A stretch of DNA of 64,000 bases from Pseudovirgaria hyperparasitica. Taxonomy: Eukaryota; Ascomycota; Dothideomycetes; Acrospermales; Acrospermaceae. The DNA lies in assembly GCF_010093815.1 (NCBI RefSeq), contig NW_022985559.1:1191117-1255116 (forward strand), given 5' to 3'. A program made the translations under genes and the position numbers. Position 1 is the stretch's first letter, and each line of letters starts with the position of its first letter. The notes beneath the pieces are model-generated. The model made no database searches, was not told where the DNA came from, and saw only the letters and a list, made by a program, of their open reading frames with translations. This document shows, piece after piece, positions 45,812 to 57,274 of this stretch.

Positions 45812-46494
45812 ATGAAACACATACAGCAGCTCCTTCCACTCACCCTCCTGTGCTTTACCCTCACCGCCACAGCGCGATACCCACCTCCCTCCGCGCGACA
45901 CAAGACCCTCGAGAACCCCGCCATCAAACCCAACCAGCAATTCCTCCATCCTCCTCAAGCCGCAATGCCACCCAGCGACATCGCGGCCGGCGTATACATC
46001 TCCGACGTCATCGGCAAGACGCAAGATATCGCCATCTTCAGCTCGCTCACTCGCGACATCGACAGCGTATCGGGGCGGCTAGAAGACTCGTCGCAAAACG
46101 CCACCGTCCTAGCACCCAGCAACAGCGTGATGAGGAGTCTGCCACGAAAGCCATGGGAGAACCCTGGCGATTATGGAACCTACGGCTCCGATGCGTATAG
46201 TGGGCAGAGTGGCGAGGACAGAGCGCAGGCAAACTTGAGGAAATTCGTGGAGGCACATGTGGTGCCTGTGAGTCCGTGGACCGAGGGCGAGAAAGTGAAG
46301 ACGTTGGCTGGGAATGAGATCTGGTGGGAGGTTAGGGATGGGAAGAAGATTGTAAGTGCTTGATAGCTACTCTACAGGAATGCTGGCTAACGAGCCTCTA
46401 GATCAACCCCGGAAGCGTCGAGGTTTCCAGTATTGCTGATAAGGTTGGTAATGGGGAAGTCTGGATCCTCAATGGAGTTGTCAATTACCAATGA
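45812..46494 (+). CDS. Secreted FAS1 (fasciclin) domain protein (210 aa)
   Basis: Two exons, 45812-46351 and 46402-46494, joined in phase 0. The N-terminus is a signal peptide: MKHIQQLLPLTLLCFTLTAT with likely cleavage near residue 21. Residues ~55-208 form one FAS1 domain: GVYISDVIGKTQDIAIFSSL, then NATVLAPSNSVMRSLPRKPW, LRKFVEAHVVPVSPWTEGEK, and the H2-like end VEVSSIADKVGNGEVWILNG VVNYQ. FAS1 proteins act at cell surfaces in adhesion. The protein resembles the single-FAS1 fungal family to which yeast YDR262W and S. pombe mug57 belong. One potential N-glycosylation site (NAT) lies inside the domain. No GPI signal is visible. Confidence 0.88.
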
Positions 46495-46971
46495 CCGCTC
46501 AACCCTTTTTTACGTTCACGATTGCATTATAGAAGGGCGTTTGTCAGGGGGACTATTGATATCACCGTAAGACAACCCGGGCTGTTGTTGGTAAGCACGG
46601 CATGTGTAGGCAGTGTTGCGGCTTCTATAGCCATGACCAATTACCACTGTTACAAGGAATGCTAAGATTCTAGCACAGCGACTACACAGATGTTCTCGTA
46701 TATAGACTTCTCATTATCTAATGGCACAGAAGACAGCCAATCATGTAAGACCATTCTACTTCCAGACCTGGCCTCCTGCTCTGAGTAATGCGCAGCGCAC
46801 CATTCCGCCCGCCGATCACACAAACATCCATACATTGACAGATATGTAATCTGGAGCATATGGTCTCTCGTATAATAAATAGATGGTGCCAAACACAGCA
46901 CGAAGCAGGGAACCCCACCTCTCCTCACCTCGGCTCGTCTCAACTCCCCATGACCAATACCTGATATCAAC
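46495..46971. other. Intergenic between the FAS1 gene and the MBL-fold locus
   Basis: 477 bp, no gene recognised. Presumed promoter of the downstream locus. Confidence 0.5.
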
Positions 46972-48252
46972 ATGGTAGACGTATCAATGGCAATCGACCT
47001 CCAACGACCCGACAGCACCACCACCGCCAACATGACAACAACAGTACCAAACACCCTAACCTTCACCCAAGAATTGGAGAACAGCGCCATATGCATGACC
47101 TGCGGCACGCAATACGCCATCCCCCTCTCATCAGCCCCAAAGACATGCAGAATCTGCGCCGTACGTAGAACAAAAACACCAGTCTCTCAAACCACCACAT
47201 ATCAATCAAACATGTAACAATACCCACAGGACCCAAGACAATTCATCCCCGGCAACGGCCAAACCTGGTCCAGCTACGCGCAAGAGCGCAACAAGCACGA
47301 GAACCACTTCACCCAAGACCCGCACGACAAGCGGGATCTGGTTCATCAACACCGTGCCAAAGGCATGCATGCCCTCCTTTCAAAAAACCCCATCAGCACC
47401 GCACCTGTAGCTCTAGACACAACAACAACAAACAATCTAACAACCACCCCAGCTCGGCATCAGCCAGCGCGCAATCCTCATCCGAACCCCACACGGCAAC
47501 ATCCTCTGGGACCTCCTCGCATGGATCGACTCAAAAACCAAAACCTGGGTCCGTCGTTCCCCTTCTCCCCCTCTTCCAAACTCTAACCCCAAACCCCAAG
47601 ATAACATCCCAAGGCACCCTCACAGCAATCATAATCTCACACCCACACTTCTACACCACCCACGCGCTCTGCTCCACGCTCTTCCCACACGTCCCCATCC
47701 ACACGCACGCCCGCGACACCGCATGGCTCAACTACCCCACAACCCAGCCCTCTCGCCGCTCACAAGCCCGTCTCACACGATCCTGCCGGGACTCGTAACA
47801 GCCGTTTGCGCGGGCAGGCGGGCATTTTCCCGGCTCTCTGGTTCTGCACCTGGCGTCTGATTCGTCGCGCAGGGCGACTCTAGGCGGACTGGAAGCCTCG
47901 CCGGCAGAAGGATCAGATGGCTCGGCGGAGGCGGTGGGAACGCTGTTCGTTGCAGATACCTGACGACGGTGCCGTCAGCGCATACGCCGGCTTTGCATCG
48001 GGTGCCTGGTACGCCGACGTATGCGTTCATGTGGAGTATTCCGAACATGCAGCCGCTGGCGCCGGAGGCGATATTTGGGATCTGGGAGGCGCTGAGCGGG
48101 CTGGACTTTGGGGCTACGTATGGCGCGCGTTCACGGGGCAGGATGTGCGGGATGTCGAGTTGAAGAGGAGGGTGCTGGAGAGCATGCAGGGACAAGTGAG
48201 ACGGAGCGGGTGGGAAGAGGCTCAGGCGGACATCTTGAGGGTCAGGATGTGA
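46972..48252 (+). pseudogene. Frameshifted metallo-beta-lactamase-fold hydrolase gene
   Basis: The pieces match a filamentous-fungal MBL-fold family with an N-terminal zinc-ribbon: NSAICMTCGTQYAI...PKTCRICA, then WFINTVPK, LGISQRAILIRTPHGNILWD, GTLTAIIISHPHFYTTHALC, GGHFPGSLVLHLAS, FVADT, LTTVPSAHTPALHRVPGTPT, YAFMWSIPNMQPLAPEAIFG and FTGQDVRDVELKRRVLESMQ. Introns: 47161-47229 (GT-AG), 47363-47452 (GC-AG) and 47549-47600 (GT-AG). But no single frame links the pieces. I see shifts at about 47333, between 47773 and 47815, near 47960 and near 48123. Several lie in G/C runs, so either the gene is a young pseudogene or the assembly has small indel errors. Few in-frame stops exist apart from those caused by the shifts, and conserved motifs are intact, so loss, if real, is recent. 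The last piece keeps a normal C-terminus. Confidence 0.75.
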
Positions 48253-48707
48253 GAGAATGGGATGGATGATGCATACATATGTGGGCTCCAAGGAGAATGC
48301 AACTCCATCGAATCTGATGACAAGGGGGCACACTATCGTGAATGATCACCATGCTCAGAAACATAATAATGAATCGATTTGTTTGCTCTTGCATTACAGA
48401 CGCCGTATCAGACCAATTGAAACTATACCTAGCATACTCGTGCGGCCGACCCCATCTGACCAAAATAGACGAAGACTCATCCCATCGCTTGGCGAGGTAA
48501 ACATTCGCGAAACGTCCATCCCCGGCTGGGTGTCATACGATTTTGTACAGGGCAACATATATGAAAACTTTAGCATGATGGGCCCAAACTAGACCACCTT
48601 CTTCAAAAGAGCAGTATATCCACCATCAGTTGAGTCGAAAGTGGGTATTACCGACGTATAAGATGCAAACCTCGTGCAAATGAAAGGAACCAGGACCTTT
48701 CTAGTGA
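48253..48707. other. Intergenic between convergent genes
   Basis: 455 bp shared by two 3' ends. Nothing recognised. Confidence 0.5.
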
Positions 48708-50577
48708 TCAAGCAGTGCCTGCTGGAACCTCGGTCGACTCTTTGACTGTCTTTTCTGGCTCGTCTTCATTTGCTTCTTCCGCTGCCGCATCAGACATGAT
48801 AACATCTTTTGTTTCATCAGCTTCAGGCTCCTCCTTGGGAGGGACAGATTCCTCCTTATCGTTAGGTGCTGTCGATTCTTCCTTGTGGCCATTGGTGAAA
48901 GCAGGCGGCGCCGCTGTCACTGGTGTCTCGCTTGCACTCTCGAGAGTCTTGTTCCAAATATCCATCAGGGCAGTGGATCTCTTGACGAAGTTGTACTCTT
49001 CATCCTTTGGAGGAACTGGCGAAAGCTTGGTGATGCCTCTCAGCACTTTGTGAATCTTGGTCGCTTTGATGATCTCGGCTTCCAAATCCTCGTGTTGTTC
49101 CAACTGCTTCAGATGACTGTCCATTGCATCCATATCTTCGGCTTTGGGTGCAGTATCCTTGTTCAAGAAACCCTTTTGTAAGCGATGACGAAGATACAGG
49201 ACTGTCTTCTGCGTCTTTGCCTGCCTCTCAGGCCCGGTCAATTCCACCGCCGCAGGCGACGCGGTGGCTTCAGCCTTGGCCTTCTTCTCCTTCGGCTTCT
49301 TTGACTTTGGCTTCACAGCCGAGTCCGCGGCAGGGGTCTTGGGCCCATTAACCTTCAGCTTCTTAGGGGTCTTTGCCGCCTGATTACGACGTTAGTGTTG
49401 TCTGCCGCTTCAAGAGATATACATACTTTATCGTCCACATCGTCGCCGTCCTTCTTCCTCTTCTTATTCTTTTTGCTAGAGTCACCGGCAGCGTCTTCCA
49501 TCTCTACGTCGTCGTCATCAGCCTTGGCACTCTTCCGACGCGCAGCTTGCTCCTTTTTAGCTGCCTTTTCTGCAGCGCGAGCCTCTTTTTCCTCTATATC
49601 CTGCTGAATGGCTACCTCGTGCTCAGAAAGCATTGTTTTGAACCATGATAAATCATGCTCCTCTGCGGCAATGCCGTAGGCGTCCCAGAGGCTTTGAGAC
49701 TTCTTGCCTTTATCCTCGGTACTGTAGATACGCTTTACCTCTTCGACGTCAAGAGGTCGTAGATCAGTGTTGACTAGCCAGGCACTGAGACGAATTCATC
49801 AGTAACAAGATCGCTGTGTAGGTATGCTAGAGAGTAGGCATGGCCTAAGATGGTGACAACTCACAATTCGTTGGTACCAAGGAACATGACAGGGTAGCGA
49901 CGGTCTCGCGCGTTTTTTTGGCCTTCGTGGAAATCTTCGCGATAAGATCCATCGGGTCGGGCAGCGCTGACAGGCCGCTTCGAAAGCAGACTTTCAGGTA
50001 GCATTTCCTCATCGCAGATGATGGCGGGCCACGGGGCGTGACCCTTGAATATGGCAAACCATAGGTCGCCCGGCTTCGCGTTCAGATGCAAGACAGGAGG
50101 GGCCTTCTTTTTGCTTGCCGGTGTCTTCTTGCCTTTGTGCTCAGGAACGCCAGAGGAGCCTTTTCGCTTGCCATTCTTAGGAGCTGGCGTGCTTACCGGG
50201 GCTGTATCTAGTCAGTGACCACTCAGGCTGAGCGCGTATAACGCGTCGCAATTGCTTGGACAGAGCGCGCATTACCGGGTGTAGCCGATCCGGTATCAGC
50301 ATTATCTTGAGTTACGTCCTGCTTGGTAGCAGTGCCATTGGTATCACCGGTGGTGGCTACTTCTGCGACAATTAGATTTGTCGAAACTATGCTGCGCTGA
50401 TTCGCAAGACCCACCTTCAGCGACACCAGCATCTTCCTTCGACTCAATTGCCTCAGTCGTTGTTGTAGTATCGGCAGCAGGGGCGCTCGCAGTTGTGTCT
50501 AGGTCAGCAGAACGCGTTGCCGTCTCCTCTGGCTTGGCGTCTGCGACAGGTGATTGTGCAGGTGCGTCGTCGGACAT
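48708..50577 (-). CDS. PWWP-domain chromatin protein with TFIIS-N-like C-terminal domain (540 aa)
   Basis: Five exons: 50577-50415, 50362-50276, 50207-49865, 49784-49427 and 49379-48708; all GT-AG and phase-consistent. Residues 1-115 are acidic/Thr-rich then basic (APKNGKRKGSSG, KGKKTPASKKKAP). A PWWP domain follows (~122-260): LNAKPGDLWFAIFKGHAPWP, then RRYPVMFLGTNEFAWLVNTD. PWWP domains read methylated histone tails, especially H3K36me, together with DNA. A charged Lys/Glu coiled region (QQDIEEKEARAAEKAAKKEQ) and a second folded region (~365-465: TVLYLRHRLQKGFLNKDTAP, EIIKATKIHKVLRGITKLSP) resemble the TFIIS N-terminal/LEDGF-type bundle. The closest known architecture is Ioc4-like or LEDGF-like readers. 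The tail is very acidic. Confidence 0.85.
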
Positions 50578-53485
50578 TGTAAGGTGAGGGCGACAACGTG
50601 TGAGAACGTTGGGAAGATGTGCGGGTCGCTGATATGAGAGCCGACGCGTGTGGGATCGAGCGCGACGCGAAGGTTACGTGTAGAGACGTAAAAGAAGGTG
50701 GACTTGACGTGGAACGATGGTTGGGATGAAGTTGTCGATGAGAGGTGATGCGGGTGATGGATGGACGGAAGAACGGGGTGAGGTTGGTGTAGGAGGTTGA
50801 GAGAAAGCAAAGAACCACCTTAAGATTTGAACGCCGGCAGCAAGAGCTCGGTGGTGGGGATCACGTGATTTGGTACGTCGGGTTGTTGATGCGCCACGCC
50901 AGTCCTCGGCTCGAGAAACGGCGGACCAGGCAAACAGACGAGTTTGCAGAGGCGATTGCTCTCGTATGGACGCAGTGAGATACGGACTCAACAATCTGGT
51001 CTTGCAATCCGGATGCTCATTGTTCTGCTGGGGAGGAATTTGCGTGCGTGGTCCAGGTGGTGTGTCCCGCTCGATCGGGGATCGCGCAACATCAGCAGCG
51101 CATTCGGCCGCCACCGCCCCGGGGCATCCAGCTCCTCATCGAAACCTGAACAAGCCCCTCATTCCTCGTCGCGATCAGTGCGTCTCATTCGAACAGACGA
51201 CGACAAGGGTTTTGCGTTGTCGTCGTGTCGCATCATCTCTGCGAAACAAACCATCCCAAGCTCGAGGGCTTCTCTACGTCCTCTACTGCTGGCTTCTGAG
51301 CGACAATGTCATCTAGCCGAGTCGTTCGCTGTAAACCAGAACCACATTCTCCAGTTCCAGGCTCTTAGCTCGTAGCTGAGGAGCTTTACAGGTTCATACG
51401 TGCTCTGAGCTTTTCGAATCGAAACTGTAACGTGTAAATATTGGCGAGATCGCAATGATTCTAATCACTCAGTAAATAACTTCAGGTGCAACTTGGATTA
51501 CTGATGAACTATCACATCACCCGAGACGAGCAACGTCTATTTCGGTCGAGATAATTCGATTGAGAAGATGATCAAGCGTGCCTGCGTGTGTTAGTTGCAG
51601 TACTAGCGTAGGCTCAGAATTACTTACTAGCTACATTAACATACTGGTCCTGGACCCTATTAACGTCTCGCCTCAAGACAGTCATCGTCCTAGCACCCTG
51701 ACGCCCTTGACGCCCTTCAATATGCGCGGAAACTGCTTGAGTATCTCGAGCAGGTCCAGCATCATATACACCTGCCGAGATAGGGCTATATCCGAAGGCA
51801 AGGTTATGGCACAGGAAGGATCGCCGACCATGTAATATCATAACTCAGCGAGATGTCCACTTTTAAGGTTTCTAGAATAGATACTCAAGTACGCCACCAG
51901 AGATGAATCTTCTCTAGCATAAGACGTGGACCGTTGGATCCAGTCACGCCACAGTTGCGTAAGACACTTCACCAGAGGTACGAGATCACACCGAATCATC
52001 AATATAGTCCTGCCCTTGACCTTGTATACATTGACCTTGTATATACAAGGTCGTCAGAGATTCACTAGTCGCGTTGTCGTGGGTGTAGATCAATGGTATC
52101 TTTAGCGGACCACGCCGAAGCACTTTCGCCATGTCAAGCTATGTGTTTATTTCCCATGCTCTTTCTGACGTCTTAAGCATATAGCATCACTCTTCCCCTG
52201 TCGAGTATGGGTTGCAAGCAGTGAGAACTTCGGGGATTGGCCGAATTGTCATGCCACCTGTACCCATCGCGATGTTGCCGTGAGCGGTCCTGTTCGAACG
52301 AATACGAAGGATGTCCAGAACATTATGTCCCAGTATATACACTTGGCTCTTGTAAATTGTGGACTGGAAAGAGGCCCTGGAAGTCTGTGTTTGTAAAGGA
52401 GCTGGTTCTCAAGTCCGACGTCAAATCGATAGAGTGAGGTGGACGGCTACGCAATCGGGAGAAATGGCTCTAGAAATAACTCGGTTCATTCCGTAAATCT
52501 GGCTTCAAAGGACGTTGGATCTATTCCGATGATGGAAGTACTGTCTGGGCCGCTTCCCTACAGAAAAGTGATGCATGCGTCGCCCGCGGTTGAGGTTCGA
52601 CGAGCGCCAAGAGATCGTTTAGTCAATCTAATCTGTGAATCACGTGCCATGGCCCTTGAAACAGTATTTCAGTCAATGACTTATAGAAGACCAGAATCTT
52701 TGATGCAGCGTTGCTACGAGATCAAAATCAGTACCCAGCGCATAGCCACTCTACTGCAAAACAACCAGCTATGAGCCAATAATGCACAAGTCTTTTATCA
52801 ACAGAACACGACCAAAACATTAGGCAGGAAGCACTATTCAAAGGTAATGCTCTATACCTCGACAGTAGATACGACGAATCACGGGAATGCATCACGCGGA
52901 GAATTGGTTATATTAAGCGTGTATTTCCTACAATACGTGGCGGTGATCTTCGATACCTGGACAGAGAATTGTGTCCAATAACGTCTGGGATATTTCTCAG
53001 ACTGATGTAAGCAATAACACGATGGACTAAACCGGTGTTTGCCTGGGTGGCAAGTACGTGAGCTATAAGGCTACTCAAGTTAAACCCCGTGGAAGCTGGG
53101 AAAGAGTCAGCGGTGATGTAGGATGGAAATTATGGGTCGATACGAAGGTCAGTGCGACAGAAGGGCCAAAGAAAGTAGCTTCAGCTTTGCTCAATCGTTT
53201 CATGCCGGGTTTCCTCTCATTGCGGTTTCGTCCTGACTCGCTCGTCTGAGCGCCATAAGCTTTTGTTTTAGAAATTTCTCTCTGAGTTCAGAACTTGTAA
53301 GTGTTGTCGTGGACTTGCTCTATGGAGAGGATCAGTAAACCTGGATCACTTCCTATCACAGAGGGGAAAGGAGGTCAAGAGGATGAGTTACGGATATTGG
53401 GAATGTGCGCTAGAAATACATGGTGTGGATGGGATACAAGTCATGAAGAGTGTAGCTATGCGGATGCTTTATGGTAAGCTCGGGA
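50578..53485. other. Long region with no recognised gene
   Basis: About 2.9 kb. Left 300 bp is the PWWP gene promoter. The rest has open frames of 60-145 codons without known domains. The best is 52439-52774 (111 codons, GTG-initiated), preceded by another open stretch 52237-52437; neither has an ATG, promoter or splice structure I can defend. A perfect palindrome lies at 52033-52052. The right end is the 3' side of the PWI gene. Confidence 0.5.
52033..52052. repeat. Perfect 20-bp palindrome with adjacent direct repeat
   Basis: GACCTTGTATATACAAGGTC is its own reverse complement. Its left half TTGACCTTGTATA also occurs once more directly upstream (52016-52028). Confidence 0.9.
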
Positions 53486-54997
53486 CTATTCACCCACCTC
53501 TTCCGGACTGTCGATGTCCATCTTGTCAGCTGATAGAGTTGTTGATTTTGTCTTCTCCATTGGGGATCTGCGGTCAATTTCAGGAGACACTGTTGGTCGA
53601 TGTCGCTTCGACATGGGCTCATAACGTTCCACGGAGGGTCTTCTTTTGCGAAGCGCAGGTGACACTTGAGAGTGATTGGGACTTCTGCTTCGGCTTCGCG
53701 ACGGGCCATGTCTGCGTGCTTCTCTTGTCTTGTCCTTTCGAACATCAGCTCGGAACCTTCTAGAATTGTCATCACTTAGGGAGGGAGATCTCCTGCGTCT
53801 GTTCCTATTCTTTGTGCGATTGCGAGATGGCGATCGAGAACGTGAAGACCGCCGGTTTCGTGAGATCGAGCGACTTCTGCGGCGAGGAGCTCGTCGGGGA
53901 GATCTGTCACGACTGGAGTATGATCGAGAACGATCTCTTCTTGCTACCTTTCTTCTGGGTGAACGTGAGCGGGATCTAGCGCTTGGGGTCAAGGATCTTC
54001 TCTCATCTCGACCACGACTACCGCCGGGCGACTTAGATGTGTGTTTCTGCTTTCTGCGGCTCTGTGGTCTATGGCGGGGTGGGCTCCGAGAACGGGATGT
54101 AGAGATGGAGCGAGACACGCTCGGAGATCGTCGTCTCTGCCTTGGGCGTGGTGAAGCCGACCGTGACCGGCCCGAGGACGGTGAGCGAGGGCGGCGTCGA
54201 GGATCGAACCGATTTCCTCGGCCAGAAGGAGCATAAGTATCAGCTTCACGGCGCATGAAGCCACGGTCTTGGGAGCCTCTGCGACGTCGAGGAGGAGATC
54301 TTGAGAACCTGCGACGATCGAAGTCTCTGCCCGGTCCACCGCGATGACTAGCTCTACCACGACCACGACCTCGCTCGCCGCGTTCTCTTTGCCTAACGGA
54401 ATCCAGGTCTCGCTCGCGATTGCGATCGTCCTCTCTACGCTTCCGCGTCTCTTCTGCGACTTTCTCTTGGCGGATCTGCAGTGAAACTCAACACGGCTCT
54501 CTACAATGTATGGAGGCTAATACTTTTTCCTGAATCATTTCTAGTTTCTTCGCTTCAAGTAGCTCTTTCGGGACGCCCTGGGGACTGCTTTGCGCACTTA
54601 TGCACATCTGCCACAGCTCTTTGCAGAATGTTGCGACTTCACGATCCAAGAAACCAGTGAGCTGGATCTGTATTTCTTTGATTTTTGGCTGTTGTGAAGT
54701 CAGGTTATGTGCTAGAATGCAAAGGCGGTTTTGACCTACGAATGGTGATGGCGTTTTAGTTGGATCCAACAGGTTACAAACAAGCTCGACCAAGACCTCG
54801 TCTTCCTGTTTGAGGATGTCCTGAATCTTACCGCCAATCCATCTGTGGTGCTTGTTAGCACATTACACGCGTTACTAGTGACAGAGCACATACTTCTTCA
54901 TGACATCGAGATTGACCTTGCGCATGTCCACCTTCTCGTCAAACTCAGGCGGGAACTTGGTCCGCTTGAGGAGCTTCTGGTCTACCGTAAGCGCCAT
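53486..54997 (-). CDS. PWI-domain SR splicing factor, SRRM1/SRm160-like (470 aa)
   Basis: Three exons: 54997-54894, 54842-54524 and 54475-53486, with donors GTATGT and GTATTA and a clean phase. Residues ~10-130 are a PWI domain: KRTKFPPEFDEKVDMRKVNL, DVMKKWIGGKIQDILKQEDE (the family's P-W-I-like signature, here K-W-I), LVELVCNLLDP, then IQIQLTGFLDREVATFCKEL W. It is followed by a charged Arg/Glu helix (KIRQEKVAEETRKRREDDRN) and an RS domain of ~270 residues with many RS, SR and SP pairs (SRSRSPPRHRPQSRRK). This is the arrangement of SRm160/SRRM1, a nuclear co-activator of pre-mRNA splicing that links to the exon-junction machinery and binds nucleic acid through PWI. The C-terminus is acidic (DKMDIDSPEEVGE). 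Confidence 0.9.
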
Positions 54998-55695
54998 GGT
55001 GGTCGATTGAAGGTAGGAAGCGAAGAGGTGAGCTTGACAGCAACTTAGCAAGTCGGGCGTGGGTGAGGTGTTCGACCGGGATGATGTCGGTCGCGCCGAT
55101 TGTTTGTGAGCTAGATTGCGCTTAGCCTTATCAGGAACTAGCGGCTAATTACCACACCCGCAACTATACTTTGGAATTCACTTGCACTCAAGGTACCTTG
55201 CAGTTCACTTGCACTCTAGCGGTGAGACTTCGCCGTCAGTGAGATAGACTCAAATCAAGGAAGTCACGAGGAACTCAAAGTATGTCGAGTTATCAATTAG
55301 TGTCAAGCCACGTGCAACACAGACAGTAGATGGCGTACATGACCTCCTCATTAGGCTGACTGCGGAGATACGTGCAACTATCTAGCTTCGAGATGGAATG
55401 TGGATATTAGAAATTAAAACACACCGCCGGGAGGAGCTGTGGGCAAGCGTAGAAGTAACGATGGTGGTATCTCATCACAGCCGGTAAGAGCTGTGTACAT
55501 GTCCTGATATCTGCTCAGCCTTCGTGTGCTGTATCGTCTTTCTACAACATCCCAACTCGTGGCTTGTTGACACATCCATCAAGTCTACTTTACAGTTTGC
55601 ATCTCTATTCATCCGCTGTCCATCGTGCTCGGGGTCATTCTTTGTCACTGAGCCTTCTGCCTTATTCTTCCGAGTCCCTCTTAGCGTTTTCGACC
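54998..55695. other. Divergent intergenic region
   Basis: 698 bp between the PWI gene and the gene starting at 55696. A near-direct repeat (TTCACTTGCACTC, then GTTCACTTGCACTCTAG) lies at about 55177-55217. CT-rich leader before 55696. No gene seen. Confidence 0.5.
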
Positions 55696-56892
55696 ATGTC
55701 TGATGTAAAGGTCACTGTTGGCGGTGTCACCATCTTGGTAGACCCCAGCAGTCAGACGTTGCGTACAATCAGTGAGTATCAGGGCCGCGTTGAAATGGTG
55801 CCTGCAGTACCACTAACGTATAACCATCAAAGACGTAGATGGGGCCGCTGGTAAGAGATTATCGATAATCCAAACAGCTTCGCAAGGAGTCTAACCCATC
55901 GGTAGATGGAACAGATGCTCCTGTCGGGTCTGAAGTCGTCACTGAGCCTGCCAAAGAGGTGATAGAGGATGACCAAGTAATGCTCGAATCGACCAGGGAC
56001 AAGACCGCCGATACTGTTGAAGAAATCAAGGATGTGACCGGTACCACCGACGAGAAGCCTGTTGACGCATCTAAGGAAGTTGTGGATGAAGTCAAGGAAG
56101 TGTTCGAGGCCACGAAAGAGAAGGTTGCGGAGGTCGTTGAAGCAATCAAGGAAAAGATTGAGGATGTCCTTGGAGAGGCGGAAAAGCAGACCCCCAACAC
56201 CGCAGATGATGTCAAGAACACTGCAGAGAAAGACAAAATTGACACTGGGGCCGTAGCTACCTCTGAAACTGCTGATGAGTTCAAGGATGCAGAGGAGCCA
56301 CAGTCGGTACGACGATCGTCTGTTTTCAAGGAGGTTGAGACTGGGACCAATCCAGGCAAGTCGCTCCCTCCACTGACGATGCTTTGAGGCGTGTCTTGTA
56401 TACACCCAAGTGCGGGCTGCCAGGTGTCATTTCTGACGTGTTGGGATGTGACACGCGTTTGAGGATGACATGACTGCTATCTGTTATGGCTGTCCTAGCT
56501 GACGTACTACAGAGGGTACCGCAGTGGTCGAGATCTCGGAGATTCCGACTGCGGAAGAGTCTGCGGCTGGTGCTGAGCCAGTCCGAACGCTTGAGACCGT
56601 ACCGGTCGATGATGCCTCAACTTTGAACGAGGGCGCTCAGAGTGCCATAAACCGCAAGTCCACTTCCGTCACTTTTGACAAATCTGTGTCCGAAGTCACC
56701 GTCCCTGTGAAGAAGGCTGGTCGAAAGATCGATAAGGCACGAGCAAAAATACCCAATGGTATCTGGAAGCTTATCCTGGGAAGCTCTCTTGTCGATGTGG
56801 TGAAAACAAAGCTTCTTGAGCTTGCTGCGAATCCGGCATCTCCTCCACCGTTGCCTCAAGGCGATGAAGTTGAGAACGTGACTGTAAAATAG
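55696..56892 (+). CDS. Acidic charged helical protein (307 aa), with an 18-nt exon and a GC-AG intron
   Basis: Four exons: 55696-55771, 55833-55850 (18 nt), 55906-56355 and 56513-56892. Phases agree (76, 94, 544 and 924 nt running totals). The third intron begins GCAAGT after CCAG, a perfect non-canonical GC donor (AG|GCAAGT), and ends in ACTACAG; 157 nt long. The N-terminus reads MSDVKVTVGGVTILVDPSSQ. Residues ~60-175 are Lys/Glu/Val-rich and amphipathic (EVKEVFEATKEKVAEVVEAI KEKIEDVLGEA), resembling late-embryogenesis-abundant or hydrophilin-like helices. The C-terminal ~80 residues include a basic stretch and a more hydrophobic one (IWKLILGSSLVDVVKTKLLE). No family recognised. A stress-related or membrane-surface role is possible by composition only. 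Confidence 0.72.
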
Positions 56893-57138
56893 GAGCGCGA
56901 GAACAACCCACAACCCGCTCGCATTCCCGCGACACACTTCCGAGCTACTTCGTCATTGTATCCCCTATGACTCTTGTCTTTAATGCCTGGTCCTAGGGCC
57001 AGCGCGCATCCATAGTCCTAGAACCTACTTTTCGTTCCTAGCCCTGTCACTGCGCAGGTCTATGCTGTTCTCTTGTGTGTCATTATCATGAAGCATAGAT
57101 CATATGCAGATGCCAATGCGCCCCGAACTATCATTCAT

Positions 57139-57230
57139 ATGTATCCAAGACGTAACCTGAAATGTATCCAAGACGTAACCTGAAATGTATCCAAGACGTA
57201 ACCTGAAATGTATCCAAGACGTAACCTGAA
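57139..57230. repeat. Minisatellite, 23-bp unit x 4
   Basis: Four perfect 23-bp copies at 57139, 57162, 57185 and 57208; each starts ATGTATCCAAGACG and ends TAACCTGAA. It lies between two convergent genes, ~45 bp from the stop of the SET gene and ~245 bp after the stop of the acidic protein gene. Confidence 0.95.
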
Positions 57231-57274
57231 AAATGTGGTCGGCTCATGAGGCTGCCAGACCTCCTCTTGCTTCG

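Noticed and set aside
52439-52774. 111-codon frame as a gene
   Set aside because: Begins at GTG, no upstream ATG in frame, no recognisable family.
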